A stretch of 10,537 nucleotides of DNA from NCBI GenBank assembly GCA_030705945.1, contig JAUZPS010000125.1, forward strand, positions 1 through 10,537, in the 5' to 3' direction. Position numbers and translations under genes: made by a program. Source of the stretch: Bacillota bacterium. GTDB taxonomy: Bacteria > Bacillota > Clostridia > Acetivibrionales > DSM-2933. This document shows positions 7,031-10,537 of the stretch, in pieces (position 1 is the first letter of the stretch; every line of letters starts with the position of its first letter). The notes under the pieces are model-generated. The model made no database searches. It was not told the origin of the DNA and worked only from the letters and a program-made list of their open reading frames with translations.

Positions 7031-7058
7031 TGATTTTAATATAGAGACATATTAATAG
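7030..7058 (+). promoter_or_regulatory. probable promoter of the cellobiose phosphorylase gene
   Basis: TTGATT (7030-7035), a 17-bp spacer and TAATAG (7053-7058) fit sigma-A, with a start near 7065 and a leader of about 54 nt. The -35 begins on the last base of the palindromic repeat. The 375-bp gap after the permeases supports a separate promoter, though co-transcription is also possible. Confidence 0.45.
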
Positions 7059-7103
7059 CACATTTACAACAAGTAACATTAGGATGTTGTGTTAAAATAC
7101 TTG

Positions 7104-7110
7104 AAAGGAG
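7104..7110 (+). promoter_or_regulatory. ribosome binding site fixing the phosphorylase start
   Basis: AAAGGAG ends 8 nt before ATG 7119. It excludes the in-frame GTG at 7089, which lies upstream of it. Confidence 0.85.
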
Positions 7111-7118
7111 CTTATAAA

Positions 7119-9554
7119 ATGAAGTTTGGTTACTTTGACGATAAGAATAGGGAATATGTTATTAATACGCCAAAAACTCCATATCCCTGGATAAATTACC
7201 TCGGAAGCGAAGATATGTTCGGTTTGGTTTCAAATACAGCCGGAGGATATTGCTTCTATAAGGACGCAAGGCTCAGAAGGATAACAAGATACAGATATAA
7301 CAATATACCTATTGATAATGGCGGAAGATATTTCTACATTAAAGATGGCAACGAGTTTTACTCACCAAGCTGGATGCCTGTTAAAAAAGATTTGGATAGC
7401 TATGAATGCAGGCATGGTATGGGATATTCAAAGATTACGGGTGTAAAAAACGGTCTTCAAACAGAAACTACATATTTTATTCCGCTTGGAGATAATGTTG
7501 AAATACATAGAGTTAGTTTAAAGAATATCGGTACAACAGAAAAAGAAGTATCATTATTCTCATTTATCGAATTCTGTTTATATAACGCTTATGATGATAT
7601 GACAAATTATCAGAGAACATACAGCATAGGCGCGGTTGAGGTTGAAGGAAGCGTAATCTATCATAAGACTGACTATAGGGAAAGACGTAATCACTATGCT
7701 TTTTATAGTGTTAACACACCGATTGACGGTTTTGATACAGACAGAGATTCTTTCCTTGGTCAATTTAACGGTTTACACGATCCTGAAGTTGTTGCTTCAG
7801 GTAAATCAAAGAATTCTATTGCAACAGGTTGGAATCCTATTGCTTCACATGGAATAAATGTTAAACTTGCTCCAAATGAAGAAAAAGTATATATTTTCGT
7901 TTTGGGTTATATAGAATATAAAGATGAAGAAAAGTGGGCTTCAAAGGGTGTTATAAATAAGAAAAAGGCGTTGGAATTGATCGAAAAGTATAAGGATAAC
8001 GACGCTGTTGAAAAAACATTGGGCGCGTTAAAACAGAATTGGGATGAATTGTTATCCAAGTACACAGTTGAAAGCCATGACGAAAAGCTTGACAGAATGG
8101 TTAATATATGGAATCCATACCAGTGCATGACTACTTTCAATATGTCAAGAAGCGCATCTTATTTTGAAACAGGTATTGGTAGAGGTATGGGCTTTAGGGA
8201 TTCCAATCAGGACCTTCTAGGCTTTGTTCATCAAATACCGCATAAAGCAAGACAAAGAATACTTGATATTGCAGCTACTCAGTTTGAAGATGGCAGCGCG
8301 TATCACCAGTATCAACCTCTGACTAAAAAGGGTAATAATGAAATCGGATCTGGTTTTAATGATGACCCATTATGGTTAATTCTTGCTACAACTGCTTATA
8401 TTAAAGAGACAGGCGACTTCTCAATACTTGATGAACAAACTCCATTTGACTGCAATCCAAACAATACTGGAACTTTACTTGAACACCTTGAAAAGTCATT
8501 CAATTATACATTAAATAATTTAGGACCGCATGGCTTGCCACTTATCGGTAGAGCAGACTGGAATGACTGCTTAAACCTGAACTGCTTCTCAAATAGTCCG
8601 GATGAATCTTTCCAGACATGTCAGAACAAGCAGGGTAGGACTGCTGAATCTGTATTCATCGGTGGTATGTTCGTTTACATCGGAAAAGAATTCGCTCAGC
8701 TTTATACTAAGTTAGGAAATAAACAAAGAAGCGAAGAGATAAGCAAAGAAGTTCAGAAAATGAAAGAATGCGTTGAAACTCATGGTTATGATAAAGATTG
8801 GTTCTTGCGCGCATATGACTTCTTTGGAAATAAAGTAGGAAGTGATGAAAACGAAGAAGGCAAAATTTTCATTGAACCACAAGGCTTCTGCGTAATGGGT
8901 GGAATAGGCGTAGAGAGCGGAAAAGCTCTTAGAGCGATGGAATCTGTTGACAAGCGCTTAAATACTAAATACGGATGCGTATTACAGAATCCTGCTTATA
9001 GCGAATATCTGATAAACTTAGGAGAAATTTCTTCATATCCTCCAGGATATAAAGAAAATGCTGGTATATTCTGCCATAATAATCCATGGATTATGATTGC
9101 TGAAACTGTTCTGGGCAGAGGAGAAAAAGCCTTTGAATATTATTCAAAAATAGCTCCTGCATACATTGAGGATATAAGTGAAATACACAAACTTGAGCCT
9201 TATGTTTACGCTCAGATGATTGCTGGAAAAGATGCAGTTAAGCCTGGAGAAGCTAAAAACTCATGGCTTACAGGTACTGCAGCATGGAACTATGAAGCAA
9301 TAACAAAATGGATTTTGGGCGTGAAGCCTGATTATGATGGAATAGTTATTGATCCATGTATTCCAAAAGATTGGGACGACATAAAAATTAAAAGAGTCTA
9401 CAGAGAAACCGTATACGAATTGACTATAAAGAACCCAAGCCATATAAACAAAGGCGTTAAGAAAGTTGTTATTGATGGAGTGGAAAAACAAGGAAACTTT
9501 ATACCTGATTTGAAGGATAAAGGAACTCATAAAATTGAAGTAATTATGGGTTAA
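7119..9554 (+). CDS. cbp: cellobiose phosphorylase (GH94)
   Basis: Cytoplasmic enzyme: cellobiose + phosphate gives alpha-D-glucose 1-phosphate + glucose, conserving the bond energy of imported cellobiose. The ATG at 7119 gives 811 aa beginning MKFGYFDDKNREYV and ending KIEVIMG, the same length and ends that I recall for the C. thermocellum enzyme. An N-terminal beta-sandwich (about 1-270) and helical linker lead to the (alpha/alpha)6 barrel. GRADWNDCLNLN at 477-488 holds the general acid, D483 by family numbering. The phosphate pocket candidates are H653 (in IFCHNNPW) and T718-G719 (in SWLTGTAAW). CRHGMGYSK, YHKTDYRERRNHYAFYS and GFRDSNQDLLGF are further family blocks. No signal peptide, as expected. 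The close match favours cellobiose over cellodextrin, chitobiose or laminaribiose phosphorylase. It lies downstream of the sugar importer, with a 375-bp gap and its own probable promoter. Confidence 0.97.
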   Translation: MKFGYFDDKNREYVINTPKTPYPWINYLGSEDMFGLVSNTAGGYCFYKDARLRRITRYRYNNIPIDNGGRYFYIKDGNEFYSPSWMPVKKDLDSYECRHGMGYSKITGVKNGLQTETTYFIPLGDNVEIHRVSLKNIGTTEKEVSLFSFIEFCLYNAYDDMTNYQRTYSIGAVEVEGSVIYHKTDYRERRNHYAFYSVNTPIDGFDTDRDSFLGQFNGLHDPEVVASGKSKNSIATGWNPIASHGINVKLAPNEEKVYIFVLGYIEYKDEEKWASKGVINKKKALELIEKYKDNDAVEKTLGALKQNWDELLSKYTVESHDEKLDRMVNIWNPYQCMTTFNMSRSASYFETGIGRGMGFRDSNQDLLGFVHQIPHKARQRILDIAATQFEDGSAYHQYQPLTKKGNNEIGSGFNDDPLWLILATTAYIKETGDFSILDEQTPFDCNPNNTGTLLEHLEKSFNYTLNNLGPHGLPLIGRADWNDCLNLNCFSNSPDESFQTCQNKQGRTAESVFIGGMFVYIGKEFAQLYTKLGNKQRSEEISKEVQKMKECVETHGYDKDWFLRAYDFFGNKVGSDENEEGKIFIEPQGFCVMGGIGVESGKALRAMESVDKRLNTKYGCVLQNPAYSEYLINLGEISSYPPGYKENAGIFCHNNPWIMIAETVLGRGEKAFEYYSKIAPAYIEDISEIHKLEPYVYAQMIAGKDAVKPGEAKNSWLTGTAAWNYEAITKWILGVKPDYDGIVIDPCIPKDWDDIKIKRVYRETVYELTIKNPSHINKGVKKVVIDGVEKQGNFIPDLKDKGTHKIEVIMG

Positions 9555-9593
9555 TGTTATCTTAATAATAAAATGAATTATATATTAAAATGA

Positions 9594-9671
9594 ATTAATC
9601 TTTTACATTTATCAATCGCAAAGTACCGCTAAAATCGTTCGTTATTTTGCTCTGCTAAATGTAAGATTAAT
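9594..9671 (+). repeat. palindromic 78-bp repeat, copy 2
   Basis: It starts 40 nt after the phosphorylase stop. Outer arms ATTAATCTT..ACATTTA and TAAATGTAAGATTAAT pair with a 2-nt bulge, and inner arms GCAAAGTA/TATTTTGC pair with one G.T wobble on the + strand. It could shield the 3' end of the phosphorylase mRNA, but no T-run follows, so a terminator role is unproven. Confidence 0.85.
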
Positions 9672-9689
9672 AATGATTTTAATTTAGAT

Positions 9690-9782
9690 AAGTCACTTTA
9701 GATTCTATTTTTACTCAATTGCTATAATAGCCACCAGAGTCGGTTATTTTGCATTTGGGTATTATATAGGCTAAAGTGGCTT
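9690..9782 (+). ncRNA. structured non-coding stretch with two competing inner pairings
   Basis: Outer arms AAGTCACTTTAG (9690-9701) and CTAAAGTGGCTT (9771-9782) pair over 12 bp with one U.G. Inside, AATAGCC (9726-9732) can pair with GGTTATT (9742-9748) or, exclusively, the longer 9723-9732 can pair with 9757-9766. The wobbles fall on the + strand, as expected for + strand RNA. T-rich sequence follows the outer stem, so it may be part of a termination region. No family was recognised. Confidence 0.35.
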
Positions 9783-9793
9783 ATTTTTATTGC

Positions 9794-9943
9794 TATATAA
9801 GTTGCGAAAGATTATACACCCGTAAATGGAATTAAAGCATCTTCATTTGCAGAAATAACATGGAATTTTTCACTATTAATAAATCAAGGTATATGTTTCA
9901 TGATTTTAAAAGTTAATGTAAGATGTCTATCACGAAACATATA
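9794..9943 (-). repeat. two-hairpin intergenic element, copy 2 (candidate structured RNA)
   Basis: Inverted, diverged copy of the element at 48-195. On the - strand, hairpin 1 has 15-bp arms (9929-9943 with 9890-9904, one G.U) and a 24-nt loop of the same length as in copy 1, with 18 of 24 loop bases identical. The linker ATATACCTTGATT is identical (9882-9894 here). The closing sequence of hairpin 2 (TTTCGCAACTTATATA) is conserved, though its 5' arm pairs less well than in copy 1. No gene overlaps it. Confidence 0.6.
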
Positions 9944-10078
9944 ATTTATGAGTATAGCAAGATATTAAACAATAGAACAATATTTTACTATATGATGTGT
10001 AAAAGATTGCTTGGATTTATATTTTTATGACAATAATTTAATATCTTAAACAAACTACTATGATTTTAATATAGTCAA

Positions 10079-10107
10079 TTGATGTTTTTTATAATTTAAT
10101 ATAATAA
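10079..10107 (+). promoter_or_regulatory. promoter candidate P1 in repeat unit A
   Basis: TTGATG (10079-10084), 17 bp, TAATAA (10102-10107). An overlapping TATAAT lies at 10100-10105 with a 15-bp spacer. Confidence 0.4.
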
Positions 10108-10129
10108 TAATTGATTTTAATATAGTCGA

Positions 10130-10158
10130 TTGACGTTTTAAATAATTTAATATAATAT
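10130..10158 (+). promoter_or_regulatory. promoter candidate P2 in repeat unit B
   Basis: TTGACG (10130-10135), 17 bp, TAATAT (10153-10158). It is closer to consensus than P1, and would transcribe palindrome copy 3 and the gene at 10343. Confidence 0.5.
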
Positions 10159-10206
10159 AAATGTGGTAAATAAATATTATTTATAACTAATTTTAGATTA
10201 AAAGTG

Positions 10207-10284
10207 ATTAATCTTTCACATTTGTCTATTGCAAAATACCGTTAAAACATTTCTTTATTTTGCGCTGTCAAATGTAAGATTAAT
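10207..10284 (+). repeat. palindromic 78-bp repeat, copy 3
   Basis: Same layout as copy 2. The outer arms are fully paired apart from a 2-nt bulge. A pair that is A:T in copy 2 (ACATTTA/TAAATGT) is G:C here (ACATTTG/CAAATGT), a compensatory change. The inner arms GCAAAATA/TATTTTGC are perfect. It lies in the leader of the gene at 10343 if P1 or P2 is used. Confidence 0.85.
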
Positions 10285-10291
10285 AGCTCTT

Positions 10292-10321
10292 TTGATTTAA
10301 ATTCTTTTAAAAAAATATAAA
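10292..10321 (+). promoter_or_regulatory. proximal promoter candidate of the gene at 10343
   Basis: TTGATT (10292-10297), 18 bp, TATAAA (10316-10321). The leader would be only about 15 nt, barely enough for the ribosome site, so it is less likely than P2. Confidence 0.3.
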
Positions 10322-10342
10322 ATAAATTTTAGAAGGTGCGAC

Positions 10343-10537
10343 ATGGGCAAAGTTACTGTAAATGAAATAAAATATTCCAATTTTGGTAAGTGTATCGAAG
10401 TTTCTAATGGCGAGGTAAGTCTTGTAGTTACGGTTGATTTTGGACCTCGAATAATTCGCTATGGATTTGTAGATGGTAAAAATGAATTATGTGAAAACTC
10501 AGATGTAACGTTAGATTCCCAATATGGCGAATGGAAA
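10343..10537 (+). CDS. protein of unknown function, partial (N-terminal 65 residues; possible mutarotase-like fold)
   Basis: An ATG preceded by AGAAGGTG (10331-10338) opens a frame that runs uninterrupted off the window. It begins MGKVTVNEIKYSNFGK and contains VTVDFGPRIIRYGFVDGKNE. The block (D/V)-x-GPRI-x-(R/A)-(F/Y)-G-F followed by an N-E pair is typical of uncharacterised clostridial proteins related to DUF4380 or to aldose-1-epimerase-like beta-sandwiches. The catalytic part lies outside the window, so a sugar mutarotase role is only an inference, helped by the neighbouring cellobiose phosphorylase. No signal peptide. Confidence 0.75.
   Translation, partial: MGKVTVNEIKYSNFGKCIEVSNGEVSLVVTVDFGPRIIRYGFVDGKNELCENSDVTLDSQYGEWK

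Larger units (their letters stand above)
10061..10162 (+). repeat. 51-bp tandem duplication carrying twin promoters
   Basis: Units 10061-10111 and 10112-10162 match at 45 of 51 positions. Both start TGATTTTAATATAGTC, whose first 14 bases also occur right after palindrome copy 1 (7031-7044). Each unit holds a sigma-A-like promoter at the same position. Confidence 0.8.

Noticed and set aside
48..9943. The inverted pair of two-hairpin elements as ends of a composite transposon.
   Set aside because: The copies are only about 70% identical, no transposase lies between them, and ftsK, a core chromosomal gene, is inside.
9594..10284. Repeat-rich region as a CRISPR array.
   Set aside because: The repeats are 51-150 bp, few, irregularly spaced and in mixed orientation, with no uniform spacers and no cas genes.

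Overview
The window looks like chromosome of a low-GC Gram-positive anaerobe, most likely a cellulolytic clostridium of the Ruminiclostridium / Clostridium thermocellum type. The genes are AT-rich with strong AGGAGG-type ribosome sites and some TTG starts, the binding protein is a lipoprotein, and the phosphorylase closely resembles, from memory, the 811-residue C. thermocellum cellobiose phosphorylase. All five genes read on the + strand; no gene on the - strand is credible.

Layout. 1-380 is non-coding: a two-hairpin element (48-195), then an AT-rich terminator (292-320). 381-2834 is a full-length FtsK/SpoIIIE DNA translocase, unrelated in function to what follows. 2835-3457 is a 623-bp control region with a weak terminator, a dyad, a 20-bp tandem repeat, a consensus sigma-A promoter and a leader hairpin. 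3458-6743 is a three-gene CUT1-type sugar importer: lipoprotein binding protein, a strong intercistronic hairpin, then two permeases. The second permease is interrupted by an in-frame TAG 13 codons before its natural end. 6744-7118 is non-coding, with a hairpin, a 77-bp palindromic repeat and a probable promoter. 7119-9554 is GH94 cellobiose phosphorylase. 9555-10342 is non-coding and dense in repeats: palindrome copy 2, a structured stretch, the second two-hairpin element in inverted orientation, a tandem-duplicated promoter and palindrome copy 3. At 10343 a further gene of unknown function starts and runs off the window.

How the genes work together (inference from families). Cellobiose or short cellodextrins released outside the cell are captured by the lipoprotein and imported through the two permeases. 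Inside, the phosphorylase splits cellobiose with phosphate into glucose 1-phosphate and glucose, saving ATP. No ATP-binding subunit is encoded here, so a shared MsmK-like ATPase elsewhere is expected. No two-component regulator is present in the window.

The most unusual material is non-coding. A roughly 150-nt element occurs twice, with a stem whose middle is replaced yet stays paired, and with a conserved 24-nt loop and linker. A 78-bp palindrome occurs three times with a compensatory base pair. The permease nonsense codon removes the tail that in MalG contacts the ATPase.
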